NCBI GenBank assembly: GCA_002490665.1
Contig: DKUL01000067.1
Location: 1 to 64,000, forward strand
DNA length: 64,000 bases
Reading direction: 5' to 3'
Origin: Lachnospiraceae bacterium UBA7205
Lineage (GTDB): Bacteria > Bacillota > Clostridia > Lachnospirales > Lachnospiraceae
Positions 41,048 to 48,810 of the stretch are shown here, piece after piece. The notes below the pieces were generated by a model. The model had not been told where the DNA came from and did not search any database. It saw only the letters and a list, made by a program, of their open reading frames with translations. Within the stretch, counting starts at the first letter, position 1. Each line of letters starts with the position of its first letter. A program made the translations under genes and the position numbers.

Positions 41048-41974
41048 CTACCACCCTTTCAGGGCAGATATTTTATATTCCAGAAGCTTCCCCTCATGGT
41101 TGTCAGGGCGTTTCTTCCACTGATATGGTGAAGTGCCGATAATGCGCCGGAAATTCCGGTTAAATGTCGACGGCGTGATAAATCCCACCTTTTCCGCCAC
41201 ATCCTCCATGCTGATATCCGTCTTGTCAATCAGCTCGCACGCCTTTTTCACACGCACGAAGTTCACATACTCGACCGGTGTCATGTTCATCTTTTCCTGA
41301 AATACGCGCCTGAAATGGGTCTCGCTCATGTGGCATTCTTTCGCCAAATCCGCAATTTTAAAATTATCGGGATAATTTTTTTCCACGTATTCAATTGCAT
41401 TTTCCAGTTGAAGGCTGTTGTACTTCCCGCATGGATGCCCCATTCCCCTGCCATTGAAACGCGCAATTTCAAACAGCAGCGAATAGACCAGGCCTGCCAC
41501 ACAGTCCCGGTAATGCTCCCCCTTGTTCTGCATTTCCTCAAAGACGGAACGAACAAGCGTGACAATCATGGGATTCTCCTCTGTCCTTATAAAAAATGCG
41601 TTTCTGCCAACTGCATCCATGATATCCCTGATTTCCTGCGCGGATTTTCCCCCTTGCCTTAGTATGTCCCCGGGGCTGACATAGATATACTCCCAGAATG
41701 CCCTGACATCTGTGTCACTTTTTGTCACATGCAGAAAGTTTGCCGGTATGCATGAGACCATTCCCGAACCGAAACGGTACATCGCGTCCTCTATGACCAG
41801 GTCTCCGTCCCCATAATGGCAGTAACCAATCTCCATCAGGTTGTGAAAATGCATGTTGTCTATGTTTTCCCCATAAACCTGTATCCACTTTTCCCCCATC
41901 AGCACCAGTACCGGCTCCTCCTGTGGCACCTCATAAAACCGGAATTCCGCAGTCCTCTTTTTCTTCTTCGGCAT
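41048..41974 (-). CDS. AraC-family regulator of the galactan operon
   Basis: About 308 residues. N-terminal cupin domain (NMHFHNLMEIGYCHYGDGDLVIED, GMVSCIPANFLHVTKS) and C-terminal AraC-type DNA-binding domain (KIADLAKECHMSETHFRRVFQEKMNMTP, MEDVAEKVGFITPSTFNRNFRRIIGTSPYQW). Start at ATG 41974, with GGAGG six bases upstream. It lies between the LacI and beta-galactosidase genes and probably acts as an inducer-responsive activator, complementing the LacI repressor. It is not a close paralogue of the AraC pair at 34-36 kb. Confidence 0.9.
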   Translation of the reverse strand: MPKKKKRTAEFRFYEVPQEEPVLVLMGEKWIQVYGENIDNMHFHNLMEIGYCHYGDGDLVIEDAMYRFGSGMVSCIPANFLHVTKSDTDVRAFWEYIYVSPGDILRQGGKSAQEIRDIMDAVGRNAFFIRTEENPMIVTLVRSVFEEMQNKGEHYRDCVAGLVYSLLFEIARFNGRGMGHPCGKYNSLQLENAIEYVEKNYPDNFKIADLAKECHMSETHFRRVFQEKMNMTPVEYVNFVRVKKACELIDKTDISMEDVAEKVGFITPSTFNRNFRRIIGTSPYQWKKRPDNHEGKLLEYKISALKGW

Positions 41975-42006
41975 ATTCATCCTCCATGTCGCCAGCTCGT
42001 GCACCT

Positions 42007-43032
42007 TTAAAAAAGTGTGGAGGCCCTGGTGACCAGTTCGTAATCCACCCGGGTTTTCCCCTGAACCTCCATGCCGCCGATATAATCCAAAAGCGTTTTG
42101 CAGGTCAGCGCCCCGAGCGCCTTATCGTCAAACCCAAGTGAAGTTATGGCAGGCTTATTATTTTTCAGCAGTGCGCTGTCATAAAAGGAAGCTACCTGAA
42201 TCTGCTGTGGAACAGCAATGTCTTTTTTCGCAAGAATCTGCAATACAGACAGGCAGACGACATCATCCATGCAGACAATACACTCTGCCCTGGCGCGTAT
42301 CAGGCATTCAACCGCATCCTGTATCCTTGCCGGACTGTCGCAGTCCTCGAAGACAAGCGTCTCATCCAGTTCCTGCCGTGCACGCACAAAAGCTTCCTGA
42401 TAGCCGCGCATTCTGGTGCGGTTGACGACATAGTTTTTGCTGCCGCCTATCAGCCCGATTTTTCTCAAGCCGCTGTCCAGCATACGGCTTATCATCTCCC
42501 GGCAGCCTGACTTGTGGTCATTGTCAACCTGCAGGATGTTTTTGTCTCCTGAAGTGCCCATCAGCACAAACGGAATATTATGCTCTTTCAGGAGATACAC
42601 ATTCCTGTCCTCTATCATGGAACGGCTGAGAATCACGCCGTCCATCTTATTGTTTGCAATCATGCGTTCAAGATTTGCGGAGGAATTTGCGGATGTCGTC
42701 ACAAGCATGACATCATAGTCATGTGCGGACGCCTCCTCGCAAATTCCCTGCATACTGTTCTGGAAAAAAGGCATATCCGCAAGATTACAGTCTCCGGGAA
42801 TCACAAGCGCAATGTTGTATGTCTTTTTCTGCGCAAGCCCTTTTGCAATCACGTTTGGTTTATAGTCATTGGCAGCTATGTAATCCAGCACCCTCTGCCT
42901 GGTGTCCTCGCCAATGCGCCCCTTGCCTGATATTGCCCGCGAAACTGTCGTTTTCGAGACACTCAGTGCCTCCGCGACATCAGAAATCGTAATCTTATGG
43001 TTCGCCATCCCTTCATTGCGAAATACTTCCAT
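42007..43032 (-). CDS. LacI-family transcriptional repressor
   Basis: 341 residues. The helix-turn-helix ITISDVAEALSVSKTTVSRAISGKGRIG and hinge RVLDYIAANDYKPNVIAKGL precede a PBP1-type sugar-binding domain (YNIALVIPGD, CIVCMDDVVCLSVLQILAKKDIAVP). Start at 43032 with AAAGGA seven bases upstream; the in-frame ATG at 43008 has none at a useful distance. The third gene of the galactan operon, it most likely binds the 18-bp operator at 45751-45768 at the operon head and is released by a galactoside. Confidence 0.92.
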   Translation of the reverse strand: MEVFRNEGMANHKITISDVAEALSVSKTTVSRAISGKGRIGEDTRQRVLDYIAANDYKPNVIAKGLAQKKTYNIALVIPGDCNLADMPFFQNSMQGICEEASAHDYDVMLVTTSANSSANLERMIANNKMDGVILSRSMIEDRNVYLLKEHNIPFVLMGTSGDKNILQVDNDHKSGCREMISRMLDSGLRKIGLIGGSKNYVVNRTRMRGYQEAFVRARQELDETLVFEDCDSPARIQDAVECLIRARAECIVCMDDVVCLSVLQILAKKDIAVPQQIQVASFYDSALLKNNKPAITSLGFDDKALGALTCKTLLDYIGGMEVQGKTRVDYELVTRASTLF

Positions 43033-43052
43033 ATATCATTCCTTTACGTGTA

Positions 43053-44564
43053 TCAGATGGATTCAATAAAGCGCTGGAATGCTGCCCTGCCCTCGTCGTC
43101 CCGCTTGTAGACGCCTGCGTGTTCAAGCACCTTTCCAAACACGATACCCACTTCCTTCTGAATGATGTCCATCACATTGTCCGGATTGACGTCGTCATAT
43201 GCGGGAAGAAACGCGTCTACCCAGTCTGCATGCTTTTCAAGCACTTCATTCCTGCGGATGTCCTCCTTCGCAAGAATCGCACCGGCAAGCTGTTCCAGCT
43301 CTGACTTTAATCTGGAAGGGAGCACCGCAAGTCCCATCACCTCAATCAGCCCGATATTTTCTTTCTTGATATGGTGCAGCTCCGCGTGCGGATGATAGAC
43401 GCCAAGCGGATGTTCCTCCGTCGTGATATTGTTCCTGAGCACCAGGTCAAGTTCATATTTGTCACCGCGTTTTCTCGCAATCGGCGTGATGGTATTGTGT
43501 GGTTCCCCATCCGTCTCCGCAAAAATAAATGCTGCCTCATCCGTATACCCGCGCCATTTTGTAAGAATGACATCCGCAAGCTCGATGATTCTGTTGTAAT
43601 CCTTATGGGAAAGACGGATAACGGACATCGGCCACTTGACAATACCGGCGCTGATATCCTCAAAGCCCTTGACCGTAAACGCCTTCTCGACCGGTGCCTT
43701 TGCCATCGCAAACTCATAGTTGCCGCCCTGGAAATGGTCATGGCTCAGGATGGAACCACCCACGATAGGCAAATCCGCATTGGAGCCCACAAAATAGTGC
43801 GGGAACTGCTCCACAAAATTGAAGAGCTTGACAAACGTGTCATGTTCAATCTTCATCGGAATGTGCTGGCTGTTAAACACGATGCAGTGCTCATTGTAAT
43901 ATACATACGGCGAATACTGGAATCCCCACTTGTTTCCCTGAATCGTGACAGGGATAATCCTGTGGTTCTGTCTTGCCGGATGGTTTACGCGTCCCGCATA
44001 CCCCTCATTTTCCATGCACAGCTGGCACTTGGGATATCCGCTCTGTTTCGCATTCTTGGCAGCCGCGATTGCCTTGGGATCCTTCTCCGGCTTTGAAAGG
44101 TTAATGGTAATGTCCATCTCGCCATACGCTGTATCCGCCTTCCATTTCTTGTCACGCGCAATGCGGTAACGCCTGATATAGTCTGTGTTCTGGCTGAATG
44201 CATAGTACCAGTCCGTTGCCGCTTTTGCGCCTTTCTCCTCATACAGCTTCTGAAAAGCACCGATTACGTCCGAGGGACGCGGAACAAGCATCCCCATGAT
44301 TTTTGTGTCAAACAAATCCCTGTATACAACACTGTCGTCCGGAAGCATTCCTTTTTCCACAGCATAGTCAAGCATCTGTTTTAACAGTCCCTCGAGGTCA
44401 AATGCCGCCACATCCGTGATGGCTTCCAGATTCTGCGGCTCCTCATACTCATCCAGCCCGAACAGCTCAAGCAGCGTGTTGGTGACGTAGACCTTATCCG
44501 CCTCATCGACCAGCCCTGCCGCAATACCATAGTTTACAAGCTCTGCTATATTCTCTGTAATCAT
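43053..44564 (-). CDS. galT: UDP-glucose--hexose-1-phosphate uridylyltransferase, class II
   Basis: 503 residues, the size of the Firmicute class II GalT. It swaps galactose 1-phosphate and glucose 1-phosphate on UDP in the Leloir pathway. The signature GGSILSHDHFQGG and QNHRIIPVTIQGN are visible; class II lacks the HPH nucleophile region of class I in its usual form. AAGGAG precedes the ATG at 44564 by nine bases. It is 18 bases after the GH53 gene; galK and galE are not in this window. Confidence 0.94.
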   Translation of the reverse strand: MITENIAELVNYGIAAGLVDEADKVYVTNTLLELFGLDEYEEPQNLEAITDVAAFDLEGLLKQMLDYAVEKGMLPDDSVVYRDLFDTKIMGMLVPRPSDVIGAFQKLYEEKGAKAATDWYYAFSQNTDYIRRYRIARDKKWKADTAYGEMDITINLSKPEKDPKAIAAAKNAKQSGYPKCQLCMENEGYAGRVNHPARQNHRIIPVTIQGNKWGFQYSPYVYYNEHCIVFNSQHIPMKIEHDTFVKLFNFVEQFPHYFVGSNADLPIVGGSILSHDHFQGGNYEFAMAKAPVEKAFTVKGFEDISAGIVKWPMSVIRLSHKDYNRIIELADVILTKWRGYTDEAAFIFAETDGEPHNTITPIARKRGDKYELDLVLRNNITTEEHPLGVYHPHAELHHIKKENIGLIEVMGLAVLPSRLKSELEQLAGAILAKEDIRRNEVLEKHADWVDAFLPAYDDVNPDNVMDIIQKEVGIVFGKVLEHAGVYKRDDEGRAAFQRFIESI

Positions 44565-44582
44565 CGTCCCATTCTCCTTTTT

Positions 44583-45701
44583 TTATTTTGGCTGATAGTC
44601 CCTGATAACCTGTAGTGCCGGAAGTGCATTTCCATCATAGTCAAACAGCGCCTGGTTGGCCCACTCGTTTCCTCCCGGTCCTGCCTCCCTGATATATGCG
44701 AGCGCCTCATCCGTTGCCCAGCCGCTGCCCTCCACCGGAAGCCATCCTGCCTCCCAGTAGAAGAATCCCCTGCCTTTGTTCTCCGGGACATTCTCAAGCG
44801 TCTCAAGAAAGGCTTTCATAAATTCACACTGTCCGTCCTTTGTCATGGGGAACGGTACCTTTTCGCAGAGTGCCGGTCTTGTCGCCATCCCCTTGCGCTT
44901 CTCCGGCGCAAGCTTTTCGTATGCGGCATAATCCTCCATCGTGTGCCCCATGGAAACCTCTGCGATGACAAGCTCTTTTCCATAACGAACCGCTATGTCA
45001 TTCATGTTGTTTGACAGGTCGCCAAGCGTGCCATGCCAGAAGGGATAGTAGGAAAGTCCGATAATGTCAAAATCCTCTCCCTTGTTGACATTGATATACT
45101 GGTCAAACCATTCCCTGTACAGCGCGTTGTTGCCGCCGTTGTCCAGGTGTATCATAATCTTTGCAGTCGGACATGTCTCCTTCACCGCCCGGATGCCCGC
45201 ACTGACAAAGCGTGCGATGTTGGCATAGTTGGGCACCTGTCCCTCCGGCCAGAGCAGTCCGTTGGAAAGCTCATTGCCCACCTGCACCATGTCGGGAACA
45301 GCACCTTCGCTGATAAAGCCTGTCATCTTTTCCCTGGTAAAGTCATATACTGCCTGTTCGAGCCAGCTGGCATCATATCCCTCCCACGCCTTTGGCTTGC
45401 GCTGCTTTCCGGGGTCTGCCCAGAAATCGCTGTAGTGAAAATCAAGCAGAAATCCGAGTCCCGCAGCCTTCACGCGCTTTGCCATGCGCAGCGTCGTTTC
45501 ATAGTCCGTGTTTCCGGCGCCATACGGCTTTCCTTCCGGCGACTTGGGGTCATTCCAGAGCCTGAGGCGGATATAGTTGGTGTCATAGCGCTTAAGGATT
45601 TCGATTAATTCCCCTTCCCTGCCATCGTCATAATATTTTGCGCCCAGCTTTTCAATTTCGTCCAATGATGAGATGTCCATTCCTTTGATATAATCCAGCA
45701 T
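44583..45701 (-). CDS. Arabinogalactan endo-beta-1,4-galactanase, GH53, without signal peptide
   Basis: 372 residues, a GH53 (beta/alpha)8 barrel: KGMDISSLDEIEKLGAKYYD, YIRLRLWNDP, LLDFHYSDFWADPGKQ, acid/base Glu in VQVGNELSNGLLWP (about residue 142) and nucleophile Glu in VIAEVSMGHTMED (about 245). ATG 45701 is preceded by GGAG. No signal peptide or anchor is visible, so it should cleave imported beta-1,4-galacto-oligosaccharides in the cytosol, supplying galactose to LacZ and GalT. First gene of the operon. A longer reading upstream would pass through the promoter and operator and is rejected. Confidence 0.92.
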   Translation of the reverse strand: MLDYIKGMDISSLDEIEKLGAKYYDDGREGELIEILKRYDTNYIRLRLWNDPKSPEGKPYGAGNTDYETTLRMAKRVKAAGLGFLLDFHYSDFWADPGKQRKPKAWEGYDASWLEQAVYDFTREKMTGFISEGAVPDMVQVGNELSNGLLWPEGQVPNYANIARFVSAGIRAVKETCPTAKIMIHLDNGGNNALYREWFDQYINVNKGEDFDIIGLSYYPFWHGTLGDLSNNMNDIAVRYGKELVIAEVSMGHTMEDYAAYEKLAPEKRKGMATRPALCEKVPFPMTKDGQCEFMKAFLETLENVPENKGRGFFYWEAGWLPVEGSGWATDEALAYIREAGPGGNEWANQALFDYDGNALPALQVIRDYQPK

Positions 45702-45750
45702 ACTTTTTCTCCACTTTCTTCCCTTTGGGATATCCTGTCTTTTTGCTCTT

Positions 45751-45768
45751 TGCGCAACCGCTTGCGCA
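45751..45768. promoter_or_regulatory. LacI-family operator TGCGCAACCGCTTGCGCA
   Basis: Seven-base perfect arms TGCGCAA/TTGCGCA around a central CCGC. The core AA-N-CG-N-TT is the hallmark of LacI-family sites. It lies immediately downstream of the -10, covering the predicted start, the position of a classical repressor operator. Likely bound by the LacI protein encoded three genes on. Confidence 0.85.
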
Positions 45769-45777
45769 TCTGTATTT

Positions 45778-45806
45778 ATCATAACAAAGCCAGTCCCATA
45801 AGTCAA
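45778..45806 (-). promoter_or_regulatory. Sigma-A promoter of the galactan operon
   Basis: Minus strand: -35 TTGACT at 45801-45806, 17-base spacer, -10 TATGAT at 45778-45783. Strong match to consensus; the operator begins ten bases downstream. Confidence 0.85.
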
Positions 45807-45899
45807 TATTCCAGCGCATAATCTATATAAAAAAATGCGCTGTCTTTTTGTTACTTTTATACAAAACCCCGGCAGTTTCCTTTCCGCGTCCGTGTGCAT

Positions 45900-45941
45900 A
45901 GAAAGGGAAACAACGCACTTCGCTACGCTATCCCCCTTTCT
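45900..45941 (-). terminator. Stem-loop after the KDG-kinase-like gene
   Basis: Arms AGAAAGGG (45900-45907) and CCCTTTCT (45934-45941) with a long loop, 15 bases after the stop. Downstream on the minus strand it reads TATGCACACGGACG, closely resembling the sequence after the terminator at 56349. No U-run beyond the arm. Confidence 0.5.
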
Positions 45942-45955
45942 AAATTCAAGAATTA

Positions 45956-47002
45956 TTATCTGTTCATTTCCAGCTGTGGTCCTGTGGACTGGTGATTCCG
46001 AATGATTCCGTCAATTTCCTTTAAGTCAGAGGACGGCAAGTCACCAGGAATTGTGTTCTTGACTGCCGCCGTCGCATTTCCGTACTCCATCGCCTTCGTG
46101 CAGTCCATGTTGTGGGACAGCAGTCCGTACAATGCGCCTGATATATATGCGTCGCCGCTGCCAATGCGGTCTACCACATCAATATTTTCGTATGGTTTTT
46201 CCTGCACATAGGTGTCGTGAATCGCGTCATAGATGCAGGAGCCAAACGAGTGAATCTTTGGCGAGTGGACGATGCGCTGTGTGGAGGCAACGACACTGAT
46301 ATGATAATCTTTTGTGAAGCTCTTCATCATTTCCTGCACTGTGCCTTCTTTTTTGAATGTGAGTCTCGCCGTTTCTTCCGAGCAGAAAAAAACATCTACA
46401 TATGGAAGTATCTGCTCAATGCACGCTTTTGCCTCCTCGCCTGTCCATAAGTTCCCCCTGAAATTCACATCGAAGGATATCAGCGTGCCGCACTCCTTGA
46501 AACGCTTTATCATCTCAATGGCAGTCTCCCTTGTCTTCTGCCCCAGCGCAAGCGTGATGCCTGTCGTGTGGAAACAGCGTGTCGAGGTGAACATCTCCTC
46601 CGGAAAATCATCTATTGATATCTGGGTAAACGCCGTGTTTTTCCTGTCGTACACTACATTTGGCTTTCTTGGATGCGCCCCGTACTCGTAATAATATATG
46701 CCAAGCCTTGCGTCCTTTGACTTGTCATATACCAGATAATCGTCACTGACACCGCAGAAACGCACCCTGTTTTGTATGTATCTTCCCAGGTCATTTGCCG
46801 GAACCCTTGATATGATGCCCGTGCGCAGACCCAGAAGCGACGTGCCTGATACAACGTTGAGTTCCGCGCCGCCTGCCTGTTTCTGGAACGCGTCCCCCCT
46901 GGTCAGGCGCTCATTTACCGGAGGTGAGAGACGCAGCAGAATCTCCCCGAGCGCCAACAAATCAAATCCCCTTCGTTTGAATGTTTCTTTCCTTGTATCC
47001 AT
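45956..47002 (-). CDS. kdgK: PfkB-family sugar kinase, probably 2-keto-3-deoxygluconate kinase
   Basis: 348 residues. Opens FDLLALGEILLRLSPP, then GAELNVVSGTSLLGLRTGIISRVPANDLGRYI, SFDVNFRGNLW, and the C-terminal PfkB signature DVVDRIGSGDAYISGALYGLL with the catalytic Asp in GSGD. The family grouping is closest to KDG/fructokinase-like members of Clostridia; the pattern suits KDG kinase, but no aldolase or uronate gene is adjacent, so the substrate stays inferred. Start at 47002, with AGGAG eight bases upstream. It has its own promoter and palindromic operator, thus is a separate unit from the galactan operon. Confidence 0.75.
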   Translation of the reverse strand: MDTRKETFKRRGFDLLALGEILLRLSPPVNERLTRGDAFQKQAGGAELNVVSGTSLLGLRTGIISRVPANDLGRYIQNRVRFCGVSDDYLVYDKSKDARLGIYYYEYGAHPRKPNVVYDRKNTAFTQISIDDFPEEMFTSTRCFHTTGITLALGQKTRETAIEMIKRFKECGTLISFDVNFRGNLWTGEEAKACIEQILPYVDVFFCSEETARLTFKKEGTVQEMMKSFTKDYHISVVASTQRIVHSPKIHSFGSCIYDAIHDTYVQEKPYENIDVVDRIGSGDAYISGALYGLLSHNMDCTKAMEYGNATAAVKNTIPGDLPSSDLKEIDGIIRNHQSTGPQLEMNR

Positions 47003-47057
47003 ACGCATCACTCCTCATATAAATTAAATTTTTACCGATCCTTGCATACCGCGTCTG

Positions 47058-47075
47058 GCTGTAAGCCCTTACAGC
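47058..47075. promoter_or_regulatory. Palindromic operator GCTGTAAGCCCTTACAGC
   Basis: Eight-base perfect arms around CC, overlapping the predicted transcription start of the kdgK-like gene. The core differs from the LacI-type site at 45.75 kb, so another regulator is expected. Confidence 0.65.
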
Positions 47076-47079
47076 ATCT

Positions 47080-47108
47080 ATTGTACCACACAGGTCTGAA
47101 AATATCCA
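47080..47108 (-). promoter_or_regulatory. Promoter of the kdgK-like gene
   Basis: Minus strand: -10 TACAAT at 47080-47085, 17-base spacer, -35 TGGATA at 47103-47108 (weak). The adjacent palindrome supports the placement. Confidence 0.55.
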
Positions 47109-47156
47109 CCTTTTTCGAATATTGGTGTTCACAAATTTATCACACTTAGATAACAT

Positions 47157-47186
47157 TTGAAACACAATTTCAGTTTATATTATAAC
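47157..47186 (+). promoter_or_regulatory. Probable promoter of the HtrA gene
   Basis: -35 TTGAAA at 47157-47162 and -10 TATAAC at 47181-47186 with an 18-base spacer; an overlapping TATTAT is an alternative -10. Confidence 0.45.
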
Positions 47187-47248
47187 CATAGCAGCGATAC
47201 AAAACATTTTCAAATAAAAAATTTGTTTGTTGAAAGGAGATATCCATT

Positions 47249-48751
47249 ATGTACGAAAATAACGACAACTATTCACAGCAGCCGGAATCACAGGGAAGCT
47301 CAGGCCATGTATACCAGGAATATTATTATTCTGCCGGGGCTCCAAACGGAAATTACGGACAGACCATCGATGCGGCGCCCGCCAGAAAGGCGAAAAAGAC
47401 AGGCGGTTTTGGAAAGAAGGCAGTCTCTGTCGCATGTCTCGGGCTGGTGTTTGGCGTGTCGGCAGGCGCGGCTTTCAGTATTCCGGCATCCTTTGCGGCA
47501 AAAGACCTGCGGGCTGCCAAGCTTGAAGTGCAGCAGATGCAGAGTTCCCTGAACACCTCAGGCAAAACGCCGCTCTCAACAACGGCAAACTCCCTTTCCG
47601 CTTCCAATGCCGTCATGAACGCGGACAGCTCGGCGACGGTAGCCGCAATCGTTGACAACTGCCTGCCAAGTGTCGTTTCCATTACCAACAAGGGCGTAAC
47701 GGAGGTGCGCACCATGTTCGGCACTTACCAGCAGGATGCCGAGAGCAGCGGTTCCGGCATCATTATCGGCGAGAACGACAAAGAACTTTTAATCGTTACA
47801 AATTACCATGTTGTTTCCGGAAGCAATGAGTTAAGCGTAGTATTCAGCTATGATGAGGACAGCGACAATCCATCACTGGTAGGCGCAAAAATCAAAGGCT
47901 ATGTCGCAGACAAGGACCTCGCCGTCATCTCCGTTTCCCTTGACGATATCACCGACGAGATGCGCTCCAAGATAAAGGTTGCCACGATAGGTGATTCCTC
48001 AAGCCTTACGCTCGGTCAGGAGGTTGTCGCAATCGGAAACGCACTGGGCTATGGACAGTCCGTGACAACCGGCATTATCAGCGCCCTTGGGCGAAACGTG
48101 ACGGTGTCCGATGACAACGGCGGGGAAATCACAAACAAACTAATCCAGACAGATGCTGCCATCAATCCGGGGAATTCAGGCGGAGCCCTCTTAAACATGA
48201 ACGGGGAATTAATCGGCATCAATTCCGTGAAGGTTTCCTCCAGCTCTGTTGAAGGCATGGGATATGCAATCCCGATATCCGACGTGCAGTCCATTATCGA
48301 GGAGCTTATGCTGAAAGAGACAAGGGATGTCGTAGCGGAGGAAAACCGCGGTTATCTTGGCATCAATCCGATTGACGTGACAAATGAAATTTACGAGACA
48401 TACGGAATGCCTGTCGGCATTTACATCAACAATGTATACGACAATTCCCCTGCTGCCAACGCGGGTCTGGTCAAGGGAAACATTATCACAAAGTTTGATG
48501 GTCAGACGGTAAAGAGCAAAAACGAACTCACCTCGCTGATGACTTACTACAAGGCAGGCGAAACCGTTGACGTTATCGCCATGGTTCAGAGCTCCGAAGG
48601 ATATGTTGAAAAAACATTTCAGGTCACGCTTGGAAACAATGAGATTTTCGGGGATGACGCAGAAACCGCAGAGACACAGCAGAAGCGGCAGCCCGACAAC
48701 AATGCGGGTGACTACTACAACCCATTTAACTACTTCTGGTCTATCCCTTAA
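47249..48751 (+). CDS. HtrA/DegP-like serine protease, membrane-anchored
   Basis: 500 residues. A 50-residue hydrophilic N-terminus rich in Tyr, Gln and Gly precedes one membrane helix (about 58-80), so the protease faces outward. The trypsin-like domain has His187 (TNYHVVS), Asp223 (DKDLAVISV) and Ser310 (NPGNSGGALL). A PDZ domain (GYLGINPI... PAANAGLVKGNIITKFDG) follows, then a short Gln/Asn tail. Role: quality control of exported proteins. AAAGGAG precedes the ATG by about eight bases. Monocistronic, ended by a large palindrome. Confidence 0.95.
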   Translation: MYENNDNYSQQPESQGSSGHVYQEYYYSAGAPNGNYGQTIDAAPARKAKKTGGFGKKAVSVACLGLVFGVSAGAAFSIPASFAAKDLRAAKLEVQQMQSSLNTSGKTPLSTTANSLSASNAVMNADSSATVAAIVDNCLPSVVSITNKGVTEVRTMFGTYQQDAESSGSGIIIGENDKELLIVTNYHVVSGSNELSVVFSYDEDSDNPSLVGAKIKGYVADKDLAVISVSLDDITDEMRSKIKVATIGDSSSLTLGQEVVAIGNALGYGQSVTTGIISALGRNVTVSDDNGGEITNKLIQTDAAINPGNSGGALLNMNGELIGINSVKVSSSSVEGMGYAIPISDVQSIIEELMLKETRDVVAEENRGYLGINPIDVTNEIYETYGMPVGIYINNVYDNSPAANAGLVKGNIITKFDGQTVKSKNELTSLMTYYKAGETVDVIAMVQSSEGYVEKTFQVTLGNNEIFGDDAETAETQQKRQPDNNAGDYYNPFNYFWSIP

Positions 48752-48768
48752 TATACAATTATATTGCA

Positions 48769-48804
48769 AAATGGGCAGGGGAAAAGCTTTTCCCCTGCCC
48801 ATTT
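48769..48804. terminator. 36-bp perfect palindrome between convergent genes
   Basis: Arms 48769-48786 and 48787-48804 (AATGGGCAGGGG followed by AAAAGCTTTT at the centre). Lies 18 bases after the HtrA stop and six before the stop of the convergent kinase gene. It lacks a U-run outside the stem, but the position argues for bidirectional termination. Confidence 0.7.
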
Positions 48805-48810
48805 GCATAT

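Noticed and set aside
45702..45899. Extension of the galactanase that might hold a signal peptide
   Set aside because: The extra residues are encoded by the promoter and operator, are not hydrophobic in the right pattern, and have no ribosome site.
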